Assembly: GCA_037892935.1 (NCBI GenBank)
Contig: JAYXKI010000004.1
Span: 2,480,001-2,544,000, forward strand
Length of the DNA: 64,000 nt
DNA from: Phlebopus portentosus
Lineage: Eukaryota; Basidiomycota; Agaricomycetes; Boletales; Boletinellaceae
Reading direction: 5' to 3'
Shown in pieces: positions 45,353 to 56,358 of the stretch (position 1 is its first letter; each line of letters starts with the position of its first letter). The position numbers and the translations under genes were made by a program. The notes beneath the pieces are model-generated. The model made no database searches and was not told the origin of the DNA. It saw only the letters and a list, made by a program, of their open reading frames with translations.

Positions 45353-47689
45353 ATGAAATTCCGGCTACGTACAATACCTTGGGACGTTCACTCCTTGATC
45401 TGGTTGATGCTTGATTATGAGCATATAGAGAAATTGCGAAGAGTAGACATTCATAACTGTGTGTACCTATGCCGTCTCATTCATACATATCCAGGCCGTT
45501 CCAGAATTGTCAAATGCAATATCAGCCGACAAACAGCTTCAGGCGAACATTTTCGACAATTTTGTGAAGCAACGGCATCCGCCCGTACCGTACAATCTGA
45601 GGCCCGTCCATGCCGTAAACGCCCACGATATTGAATCTTGGATCCGACACGTTGTCTCCTTGGATCGCGAATACGGAAATCAAGATAAAGAATTGACCAT
45701 TCGGAAACTTGATACCTTGTGGGATCATCGCGTTACCTGGCTGAAACTTGTGCTTGGAAAATGGTGCCTGATAGCTGCTTCAAATGAGACGAATAGCGAG
45801 CTCTCACTGTGGGACATGAACTCGACGAGTAGTCCACGCTTCGTAACCCAGATATACCTAGAAGCACCCGTCATGGATGGAGTAGTGAACTACTCCAAAG
45901 GAGGAGTCAGATGTGCGATCACGGTTGGAGCAACGTATACTTTGTTTACTTTTTCTGCTGCATAGTTTGACTTTTTACGTCCTAGACATCCGTATATTCT
46001 AGCTATCGGAATCTATTCATCCAAGGGTAATGTATCGTTCCAGCAACTAATGAGGATATGCAACGCATCGCACGTCCAGTACTTTCGGGATGATATCGTC
46101 GGATTTGCAGTCCGTAATGGTGACGACACATACCCATATCTTGCAAGTGTAAAGACCGGTGAAATGCGCTGTATGCAATTCCCGAACAATACCCCGCAGC
46201 TGAACATCAACCTTCCAATTGTAGGTTCTTTAACAACCATCCGATTCCGGATATCTCATTGATTAACATTAGGAACCTTGCAAAGCAATCACTAAGCTAA
46301 ACGGAATCGTGTACACATTGCACCGAACCGCCATACATGTTTTCGTACCGTCGGCTCAATTTGACGATGACGCACTCAATCACCTTCGACATATAGCAGC
46401 TTTGCCGCTTCGCGATCAAGCTGTCTCAGGAGAGTTTTTGAATGACGTTGGCATTGAACTTGGAACCCCGGCTCCAATACATACTCTGTACCAAGATTCG
46501 CGTTCGTGTCTTCGACAGGCAGTAGTCCGATGCGATACAGAGTCGAGATCTTTTTCCGTGGAAGATTCTCTCCTCGAACCCATATTCAAGCCTCCCAGAT
46601 TCATTTTTCTTTATCGGATGGGATACTCTGGAAGAATACTCTTCTGCGCCACTCTGCGGGGGAGGAAGGCTAAATGGGATCCGGCGCTTCATTTTGCTCG
46701 TCTGAGAGCTTCATCTTCCACCGATTCGCTCGAAATCGTTGGCAATTACATTCGCATTGCCAAGACTGACCAATCACTTCTGCATCTTCTATCTTGCGTC
46801 GATTTTGATGATGGCAACGGCTTGTTACTGATGGGCACTCATAATGGAGATGTACGGATTGCGTCGGTGCTATCAGAATCTGTCCTAACACCGACAAGCA
46901 CCGATAGCGATATTCCAAATAGTTTTCATATCGAAGAGCACCCAACAATGATTTCGGAGGTGTGTCCGTGCTTTTAGCTGTTCCTGTTTTCCTCTGATGA
47001 GCAATGTATTGTAGATCCGCCGCGTTTTGGATATTCCATTGTTTTATAGCATACGCAGGACTTACCGGATCTATGACAAGCTTCCTGATGAGCTAACACG
47101 CCGCATAACGTCCCGCTGGATAGATTTCCGACTCAACAACCTTTCGCTAGCTGATTGGTCTAATGACTGGCTCAAATTTGACCGTATTTGGGACTGGATC
47201 TTCCCTCTGTCGCGGTGGGGTCCATTAGATGAGGACTTCGTCAAAGTGAACGTATTTGACGGGCTTTATATTCGGCATAGATTTCAATTTCTTGGTGACA
47301 TTATACCTGTTTTGTTCAGCGTACACAACCACCGTGAGGTTGTCTTTCGGGTCGGGCAACGTCTATTCTATTCCAGGAGAATGAGGGATGACGAGGATGC
47401 GAATGGTCTGGATGACTTTCTTATGCACAGCTTGGGTCTCTTCGGTGTTCTTCCACTTACGTACGATCAGTACGTGAACCAGCCATCCTCAATCCTACCA
47501 AGTCTTGGGAATTCCATCATTAGAACAAACATGTCTTGGAATTTTGGTCCCGTCTGCAATGATTGGAGAGTTGATATGGCGCATGGAGCGCATCGAGTTC
47601 TTCAGCATTTGAAGATGAAAGGAATCGATGCATCATCGATGGAGAATTGGTCCGATGAGGAATGGAGTAACTACGCGCCTTTCATGTAG
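45353..47689 (+). CDS. F-box family protein F
   Basis: Exons 45353-45442, 45495-45934, 45986-46220, 46273-46959 and 47015-47689 (introns 51-55 nt) give 708 aa with no lesion. The F-box is slightly different from A-E (RTIPWDVHSLIWLMLDYEHIEKLRR) and is closest to gene C. Exon 1 is 90 nt instead of 84. Exon 2 has RVTWLKLVLGKWCLIAA and LSLWDM, exon 3 RNGDDTYPYLAS, exon 5 LADWSNDWLKFDRIWDW, LSRWGPLDEDF, VFRVGQRLFYS and an acidic loop. The C-terminus ends in SDEEWSNYAPF, comparable to the end of A (SDEHWKRN). Confidence 0.87.
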
Positions 47690-49274
47690 GTCTAGTTGAC
47701 CGATGTACAGTATAGAAACTTTATTATTTATTGTACTTGGTCAGAGTATTCGCTGTGATATAAATGTATAGTATGTACCACAATCGGGTGACAGAATTTA
47801 CGAAATTATCATGCCTTTTTCATAGTTGTCGTATATAGTCAAATAGCTTAGGAATCACAACCCACATCGATGAAACGACTTGCGGTCCCTCGAAATGTCT
47901 TTTCATGATTTGGTCGATACTGGATAATCCTGAAGAAGCCGAATTGACTAACCAGAATCACATACCGTGTGTGACTGCTATCTATCTGGAAACGTCTTGG
48001 CAAATCAATCTGTATAGAAGGCTGTACATCCCGAACCTGGTCCTGTGACAGTCTATTACAATCATCTACTCCCTTGGAGTGCGCATCTCCTGTGTCTATG
48101 GAGTCTGTCTCGCCTAATTCAGACTATTTGACAAGAGGCATGGCACTACTGAGTTTGGCCCGAAGGCTAAGACTTAAACAAGGGACGCGATATTGTCAGT
48201 GTATTGTTTTATTAGTGTTTCCATTGATCAGATAGACGATATCTTCAAGGAATAGGGGAGAACGGGGAACTAATTTATTGTTCAGAACCTTCTCAGAGTT
48301 TATTCATGTTAGAACTGGGCATGAACCCGTGTCAATGATGGTCATCATCTGTTTCCTCTTTTTTTTTGGTTCCCTACATTTTTCTGCTTTTTCAGTTTAG
48401 CGAAGTCGGGATGAACTTATAAGTCGAGGGAAGGCAGTCCTGACGTCTTGTTCTGGTATGTTGAAGAAAGAGTAGCGTGCTTATTGAAGGTTATTGGCAC
48501 TTGATCGCATCAAAGATAAAGGAACAGCGGCTAGTGATTACGTAACATATTACCTCCCGAAGTCCCCGACTCCCGTGCAGTACTTGTCAGTATCAAAAGA
48601 TGACCGGCCCATTTCCGTATGTTGAATGGCTCCAACATACACTCATCATTTTGCCCGTTAACGACTGGTTTCCCGCGAAATCGAGATCTTTTGTTTCCTG
48701 CCTATTGTCCAGTCGGCCTTTTCCACCATAAAACTTCAGCAGGGAAGCAATGCAAGGGTTAAATTCTTGATGATCACTCACATATAATTGTTAGAACGTG
48801 CTATTCCGAAAACAATGTTTTCATTTGAGAGTTACAGGCAACATGTTTCTTGCGCTCTCCATCTTGTCGGGCGAGCGTATAAATCTCCGTCAAGTTCTGC
48901 AGTTCTATCAAGTCGCTTTGATTAACCTGGGTAAAGCGTTGCTCCGAGCTGCTGCGCAGTATCGCATTTCCGGCAGAAACTTGGGCCAGATCTCTAGTGA
49001 TTCCGGACTCCGGAGGAAGGGACACTACGGACCTCAGGACACATTACGACAGATGCCTAGTGTTCTTTTCATTCCAATCAAGGTCGTAACAGACATCTCT
49101 TTAGTTGGCATCAGATCCAAGGATTGCAACACTCACAGCACTGAAACAGCTCGATTTCGCGACAGTGTAATGGTTCCACGACAAATCGAACCAGAATGAA
49201 GTATAACAAGTATGCAAATTTTTTGAGAACAGTGTCAGCCATCACTAAAACTCTATGCATACTCTCCTCAGTCG
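47690..49274. other. Spacer with a segment duplicated from 28.9-29.4 kb
   Basis: 48190-48620 resembles 28950-29430 over most of its length. No intact gene. A plus-strand frame at 48798-49199 has no recognisable features. Confidence 0.4.
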
Positions 49275-49721
49275 GCTTTTGCCCTCGGAGACATGATACT
49301 GCTATTATACCGTCACCATGAGGTTGTCTTTCGTATTGGCCAGCGTCTGTTCTATTCTAGGACGATGGATGACGATGATGATCATGAGGAATTCTTACAG
49401 CACCTATTGGGTTTCCTGGGTGTTTTACCCATGACATACGACGAATTTCTCAGTCGTCCTGCGGATATCCTCGATCCATTGTCTGACTCCAATGTCTTAA
49501 CCAATCTGGACACATGTACGATTTCGCACAGCCTGACTTGGGGGACGGATGCCGCCTTCTACGCTTACGAGATTCTCGAATACTATCAAGCCATACCGGG
49601 CCCGTCAATTGGTGTCGACAAAATGGAGACTTGGACGAATGACGATTGGGACAGAAACGAGCGTTGCATTACGAATAGGATGCGAGACATTTACTCAGCC
49701 CGGTCTTCGTACGAACCTTAA
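49275..49721 (+). pseudogene. F-box family fragment 3 (end of exon 5)
   Basis: Encodes only the C-terminal part: ALGDMILLLYRHHEVVFRIGQRLFYS, acidic loop, LLGFLGVLPMTYDEF, then METWTNDDWDRN near the end. Aligns with gene F from the GDIIPVLF motif onward. No exons 1-4 upstream. The surviving frame is open to its stop, so the truncation must have been abrupt, by deletion or recombination. Confidence 0.8.
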
Positions 49722-49866
49722 CATCCTTCGAAGACTTCCTATATTCGGAGAGCCATTGATGAACACACATTATACATACATTCAGTGATGCGATGATTGG
49801 CAATACTTGGATTTGAAAGAAATGTACACATTTATATATTCTTTTTCTCATTTCTTGTTCTGTACA

Positions 49867-50166
49867 TTACTTCATGTTTGTGATGATTGCACATTCCAAA
49901 AGTATCTTACTCGCATACACATACATAACAGGTTTGTAGTAGATGCGTCCAATAATAAAGCAAGAACGTACGATAGGCAGAAGAATATTAAGGTGCCTTT
50001 GCTCAGTCATCCAACCAACAAGACATGGATAAGTGTCATCCTCGTCACGAGCGGCAACCCCGACGTAGGCCCCCCGTAAGAATTGCACCGCTGGTACATT
50101 AGGTATATGAGCTAACTGGCGAAGAACTATTTTGTGAGGAAGCTGACACAATTCGATCAAGAGCAT
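49867..50166 (-). pseudogene. F-box family fragment 4 (exon 3 part)
   Basis: Minus strand: VLRQLAHIPNVPAVQFLRGAYVGVAARDEDDTYPCLVGW ... ILLPIV, i.e. most of exon 3 including its end before the intron. Asp replaces Gly in the GDD motif. No other exon is recognised nearby. It lies tail to tail with fragment 3. Confidence 0.72.
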
Positions 50167-50585
50167 ATATGGCTGACTAGAGGACTAAATCAGAAAGAAG
50201 TAGAGCCTTGCAGAGACAGGTAATGGCAAGTGAGAATAATTCAGTGCAAGATGAGCATGGATTGCATAAAGCATCTTTTATTCATTTGCGGTACGGTCGG
50301 AAGACATTCTATCTGCTGAACATGTCACTGCCCGACCAAGACTGTGGATCTGTATGTTCCTACTGTAACAACTTTGGACTGTAATCATGTGAACGTTATC
50401 CAAGGTCGCGGACACAGGAAGCAAGCAAATGTCTAATGTGCGGCAAACTCCGATCATGGGGGCTGGTCAAGTCGGAGGACATCTTATTCTTGTATCTTAT
50501 CCTCCTTCCGCGAGATACATACTCTCCCGCTTCTCTGTGGTCCTCAGTTCAACGTACACCAGTGTATCCCATCCTCATTTTCAAC
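50167..50585. other. Spacer upstream of F-box gene G
   Basis: No gene. An in-frame ATG at 50436 would extend gene G upstream, but family alignment places its start at 50586. Confidence 0.4.
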
Positions 50586-52839
50586 ATGATCCCTCATGAG
50601 TTTCCTTTTGATATCTTCTTCGAGCTTTTGAAAGCTTTCGAAAGCAAGGACATCTATAATTATTTTCGGGTAAGTCTATGCACTCAGTCTGCACAATATT
50701 CACACGCTTACGTCTGATATGGTAGTGCGTGGGCGTATCAAACGCTCACCAGGCGATGAAGCTTATATCAAGTGACAAGCAGGATTGGGTTTACCTGTAC
50801 AATGCAATCATAGAATCTCGGTCTCTACCTATGCCAACAAACCTTAAGAACCTAGACGAGGCGAAGACGCAAGATATTATCTCATGGTTTCTTCACTCTA
50901 TCAGTCTCAATTTTTATTACACTAGTGAACACAGGCAGCTATCCGTGTCCAGCATCGCAATTAAATCAGGGCTTCGCATGACTTGGTTGAAGCTCATGTG
51001 TGCGCGATGGTGCCTAATTGCGGCTGCAGACTATGAGGAGAGCGAGCTGTCCCTTTGGGAAATCTCATCATACCAGCAAACTCGCATGGTGACCCGAGTA
51101 TACTTAGATGCACCAGTTATGGACGGAGAGATTGATTATTGCGATGGTGGAGCTAAATGCGCTGTCACAGTAGGAGCAACGTACATACAATTCTCTCGTA
51201 CGTTTACTAGTAACCAAGCTAATGCATGCATTTTAGAAAACCATACATACTAGTTCTCGGACTGTCTCAATCTTCTGAATGTGTATCGCTTCGACGGCTG
51301 GCACATCTGCCGAACGCCTCGCACATTACATTTTTTGAGGGTGATCTTCTCGGTTTCGCTGCGCGAGGCGGGGATGACACCTATCCATACCTTGCCAACT
51401 GGAAAACGGGAAATTTACACTGCCTTGTGTTTCCGCACTCTATACCAGACATCAATTGCCCTCTTCCTATTGTATGTAGAAAATTGTCGTTTGAGCCACG
51501 TCCTAAATTTGACATTGTCTAGGAGTCTTGCAAAGCTATGAGAACGAGAAACGGGTTTATTTTTACGTTACACATGCGCGCGATTCACGTGTTTGGCATC
51601 GGTGAGGAAGATACGCATCACCCGAAACATCTTGCAATGTTGCCTCTAGCGAGCCGGTGGCACACGGACGCTTTTTAGAAAGTGCAATCACGCCAAACAG
51701 CAGGCTTTATCCGGCATTCACGATACGTCTCCTATACTACGACGTGTACACTCAAATTCAGCAAGTAACTATATCAATCAATCCGAAAACCCACTCCACG
51801 CAAATGTTCTCTCTAGAGCAATTCGCATTTGAGGAGATAGTCGATGATGCAGATCTGCATCTATGTTACATCGGGGAGCAGGGAAGGTCATTTTTTTGCT
51901 CGATATCCTCAGACAATTACCGCGAGAAACCTCTCGTCTTACTTGCCTCTCGGAAGGCCCCGCACGACGCGGGCATGACGACCTGCCTTGAGGTAGACTA
52001 CACAGTTATCAGAGACGAAAACATACCTCCTCTTCGGCTTGTCTCATGCCTCGATTTTGACGATGGGACTGGACTGTTGCTGATAAGTAGCACGTTGGGC
52101 GATGTAGTACTGGCTTCGGTCTTAGCAGAACCTATAATAACCTCCGATAGTAGACAGTCAGATTTGGGCGAAAAAGGAAAACTGGAGGATTCTACGAGCA
52201 AGATTTATCAAGTGGGTGTTACTCTGATTTGCACATCTTTCTGTTTAACGTGAATACTAGGTTCCGGTCGGTTCGGACCTTCCTCTTTTTTACGCTATCC
52301 GACAGAAGTACCAGATTCACGAAGACCTACCTGTAGAAATAACCCGACTCGTCATCACAGAATGGGCTGATACTAGGTTAGGACGCGTCGAGATCGACGG
52401 TTGGTCAAATGACTGGACACGATTCAGTCGCCTGTGGGATTGGATTCTGCCGATTTCACGGTGGGGTCCATTGGATCGTGATTTCCTACACAAAACAGAA
52501 AACGTGGTTTTCAGAAACCGTCTGCAGACCGTCGGTGAAATGATTCCCGTCCTGTATCGCGTAGAGAATCACCACGAAGTGGTATTTCGAATTGGGAAGC
52601 GCCTATTTTACCTGAGAACAAGAAGGCGGGGTGATGATCCCGACGATTTCAACACAGATCCCATGCGTCATATTGGCGTCTTGCCAATTTCATACGAAAG
52701 GCTTCTCACTCATCCGATGGAGGTAGCAGCTGCTCTTCGAACCGTCGTTGCTCGAAGAAACCTAGATGCGTGGGAAGAACCCGCAGGAATTTTCCGCCAG
52801 GTACAACTCGCTGCCTACGCCTACGGACTTATCCATTAA
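50586..52839 (+). pseudogene. F-box family protein G, single-base frameshift
   Basis: Exons 50586-50669, 50726-51180, 51237-51471, 51523-52211 and 52261-52839 (introns 49-56 nt). F-box MIPHEFPFDIFFELLKA. Exon 4 is 689 nt, one short of a multiple of three. The frame breaks near 51643-51652 between HLAMLPL and EPVAHGRFLESAI, where one added base would restore the family sequence. Everything else is conserved: RGGDDTYPYLANW, CLDFDDGTGL, WSNDWTRFSRLWDW, ISRWGPLDRDF, VFRIGKRLFY. The last exon is the shortest of the full-length copies (193 codons) because the tail after RQVQLAAYAYG is missing. Either a very young pseudogene or a sequencing error. Confidence 0.82.
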
Positions 52840-53306
52840 TGACAACTCTTAGGTAGATGCGAGGATGAGGAGTAGTGGAGTAATGTTCAAGTTTTCGCGA
52901 GAATGAAATGTTGTAATGCACAATAGAAAAGTTTCGGCCATCTCTTGCAATGCTTAATGAAGAAACGCGGCGCACAGTACGCAATACATTCCCCAAAGAC
53001 CTGACTTCCATTAGGCACCTTCTTTACGGTAACCATAGGTGGTTGATCCTTTATCGTGCCACTGTCATGCTGTGGACAAGCGTTCGTGTTCCTTTCCATC
53101 CCGATCTGGCCTTAGCTTGATCAAGATCTGTTAGGACCTGGTTCTCACAAGTGAGAAGAATAACAAGCAAGGAAGAGCAATACTCACATGATAAATCCTG
53201 CCTGGTGCACGTTTGCGCTGTGTATCGGTGCCCTAGTCATTGGGTTCCGGAGAGATTATGGCTTCTGTTAGCACCGATATGAATTGTACATCTCCCAGTG
53301 CGGTAC
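52840..53306. other. Spacer after F-box gene G
   Basis: A minus-strand frame at 52887-53099 shares a TVKK-x3-NGS motif with the frame at 29171-29428. Otherwise nothing is recognised. Confidence 0.4.
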
Positions 53307-54611
53307 TCATCGGCAAAAAGCCCATTTTGCATCATCGAAATCCAGGCATAAAATAAGCTTGAGAAGAGTAAGGTTTTCATCGAAAATCTGCGTATGATCC
53401 AATTCAAGGGGTGGTGTGTTGTCCACTCCGTTTGTGACCTTCAAAGACGTGAAGGAAACAAAAGTCTTTCCCACATATTCATCTGAAGAATTTATGCAAA
53501 ATAGAGTCTTTCCTCTCGTTCCAATGTACCAAAGATGGTCCCGGTCGGATCCGGCCTTGGGTCCGAATGTCAACTCTTTCATGGAGAACATCCTTGATAT
53601 ACCAACTTGTCCTGGGACATAGGTCGACATGGCGTGAACGTTTCAAGGAAGTAACGATCCGCAACCGGTCCGCTAAGACACATAGACACAATGCTTCAGG
53701 GTGATCGCTTTGCAAGGTACCTAGTATTGCAATAAGAATACTGCAATGATAGATAAATTGGCAGATCTATACGATGGGAAGAGGACACTTAACCCATGGA
53801 TCGGAGGGCGGAAATAATAGGAAATGTATTTCTCCAGTCTTCCAGTTGACAATATATGGATATGTGTCATCACTGTCGCGGGCGCCTAGTCCAATGAGAT
53901 CATCCTAGAAGAATAGCACATATGGGCTAGTTGCTGGGATGATGCATTTCCTGAATACTGGGAAAGAACGAGAACAAGAACACATGGCCGTCTAAAAGCA
54001 GCACATTAGCTTGAATCGTGTAACGACAGACCGGGGTACGTACGTCGTGCCTTGTGACGGCATATCTAGTTCCATCCTTGCGATGGTCGACCTTGCCGTC
54101 TATTACAGGTGCATCCAAGTATATCCTCGCGACCAGTCGGATTCGATGGTATGAGACTCGATCTCCCAGAGGGACAACTCGCTCTCATCTTCGCCTGCAG
54201 CTGCAATTATGCATCACCGCGCATGGGTGAGCTTCAGCCAAGTCACGCGTAGACCCGGGCGTAATACGTATACCTATCTCGCAAACAGATAGGGATTTGT
54301 TTGCAGTCTTGTAGTCTCGCCTAAGCAGTTTTGAGTGTCTTATCCACGACTGGATATCCTCAACCGGAACCTCGTCTATGCCTTTAAGAATGGATGGCAC
54401 AGGAAAAGATGAGTTCTGCATGTCGCGACAGAAGACATAAGAACAAGCAGCGGTGCTTGTTGCCCGATATATCACTCAATCAGTGGGGATGAGTCTGTTG
54501 AGGGTCAGGCTCGGTATATGAGGCTGAATGCGAGGTTCTCGCGTTTTGCAGACTGCGTATATCCCGATAATCAAGAAGCAGGCAAATAATGTGAATTATG
54601 TCGATGACCAT
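53307..54611 (-). pseudogene. F-box family fragment 5
   Basis: Minus-strand remnants: F-box part (DIIHIICLLLDYRDIRSLQN, about 54545-54611), exon 2 start (SYVFCRDMQNSSFPVPSIL, VEDIQSWIRH, about 54325-54450) and its YxDAPVIDG end (about 54080-54120), a short exon 3 part (about 53810-53930) and exon 4 (SRMFSMKELTFGPKAGSDRDHLWYIGTRGKTLFCINSS, then CLDFDD, 53307-53630). It stops there; exon 5 is absent. Exon 4 is very close to gene D. Marks the right end of the array. Confidence 0.77.
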
Positions 54612-54694
54612 GACAAGAAGTAGTCGCACGTGACCGAGACCCTTCGACGCGAGGTCTGCTTTGACCGACTGCGCATGGACCGACCGGCTGCAAG

Positions 54695-56054
54695 ATGCCC
54701 AGCTTGCGATGTTCCACTGCAATGATCCGCCTCCCACGTCGTTACCCGCTCGTCCTCCTCGTCCTCCTCATCCCTTTGTCGCTCTTCCTATACGCTAACT
54801 TTGGCGCACAAGTATCGGCGTGGGCATCAAACAAGATCGTCCCTGTCACTCCCGCCTTCGGGTCCTCTCCGCATGTCGTTAAACCCGACTCGTCTCAGGC
54901 AGCAGATGGTGCGGGCGCCCAAATTCTACTTGTCTCTGCTTTCTTCCCGCTTTCCAAGTCGAAGCACTCCATGGCGCAGTACTCAGACTGGCTATCACGT
55001 TTTCTCGCGAAAATAACGACGCCAGTCTACTTCTTCGCACCTCCTGACCTCGAACCGACGATACGATCCATCCGCGGTGCGTTGCCCATCGTCATCGATA
55101 CGCGATTCCAGACGGCTTTTGACATCCCACCGCTGAAGGGCAGGGAGACGGATTACGAAAAGATGTATGGATGGGACCGGGAAAAGGAACACCATAATCC
55201 AGAACTCTATGCTGTTTGGGCTGCGAAGCCTTTTCTGCTAGCTGAAGCATTGCGACGGCTGCGTGATGGATATGGGCTTACAGAGCTCGGGCTGAAAAAT
55301 ACCGATGATATCGAATATGCGTTTTGGTCGGACGCAGGCTCGTTTCGACGAACGCATACGTACGCTTCTTGGCCCGACCTGGCTCGTCTGGACGAAGTAT
55401 GGAAGGACGGAGAGACATTGAGTGGGATGAAGAAGGACGAACTCGTCTTCTTCCCGTTGCAGCACCTACCAGGCGTCTCTATGCAACTCTGGACAGAGAA
55501 CTTGGGTCCTATAGACAATGACGTATCCGAAGGTGAGCATCTCATAAGTCGTTATAGACTCTTACATAACAGAGATGTCTACAGGTTCTTTCTTCGGTGG
55601 GCACCCCAAAGTCGCGGAATGGTGGGAACGTTACTACTACGCGTATCACGACCATTACCTCGCGCAGCACGTCTTCGTCGGGAAAGATCAAACGCTCATC
55701 AACGCGCTCTTTGTACTGCAACCATCGCATTTCATATCCGTATGGCACGGTGACCCCGACGCTCCCGCGGTGCTCTTCAAACCAGCCACCACGTCTTCGG
55801 ACGACAGTGAGCTCTTATTAGGTGATTGCGGCGACCAATGGTATTATTATCAGTTCTTCCTTGCGAGCGAGGCGGAAAGGGAGAAGATGACGCGGGCATG
55901 GGACCGACAGTGGTACTGGGACTTCTGGAGGAAAGAGTGGTGGACGCGAAGGCGCGAGACGTGTCGCTTGACGCGCACTGTGGATATGCTGAGCCTTTTG
56001 AGGCGGGCTTTTGGGGACCGATGGAACCCTCCTCCTTCGTCTGTACAGTTCTAG
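54695..56054 (+). CDS. HtrL/YibB-like type II membrane protein
   Basis: Two exons, 54695-55532 and 55585-56054 (intron 52 nt), give 435 aa. A second ATG at 54722 is an equally good start. Residues about 19-36 are one hydrophobic segment (LVLLVLLIPLSLFLY) after basic residues, so a type II membrane anchor with the C-terminal part in the secretory lumen is likely. The body has ILLVSAFFPL near the start, DIEYAFWSDAGSFR in the middle, and GSFFGGHPKVAEWWERYY created across the splice, as in the HtrL/YibB family. Bacterial members are linked to lipopolysaccharide synthesis and a glycosyltransferase-like role is suspected, but no activity is established. Not related to the F-box array beside it; the first 84 bp lie next to fragment 5. 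Confidence 0.78.
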
Positions 56055-56358
56055 AAATCTGATTATTGCTGTCTATTTATTACATAGGTACAACTTAATG
56101 ACGGTCTGCATTAATAGATGAGTGCTTATGAAGATTACCGACAGTCGTATCGAATCACGTCAAAGGCAAGATGCATGAGGTAAGTACTTCCTTTCTAACA
56201 CAGTCGCTTGGGATTTGTGTGTACATAATTCCTTTTCCGTGAACAGCTTTACTCGGCAAAGCAGAAAGAAACCTTTCCCCAGTCTATGTTGAAGTTTTTC
56301 AACGATGGTAAACTTTGTTGGCTTATCTGTGAGATGGTTCGCTGTAATAATGCGTCAG
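56055..56358. other. Spacer between convergent genes
   Basis: Convergent 3' ends of the HtrL/YibB-like and F-box/LRR-like genes. The latter may have a further exon here, since a GTCAGT donor-like site lies near its last codons. No gene of its own. Confidence 0.4.
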
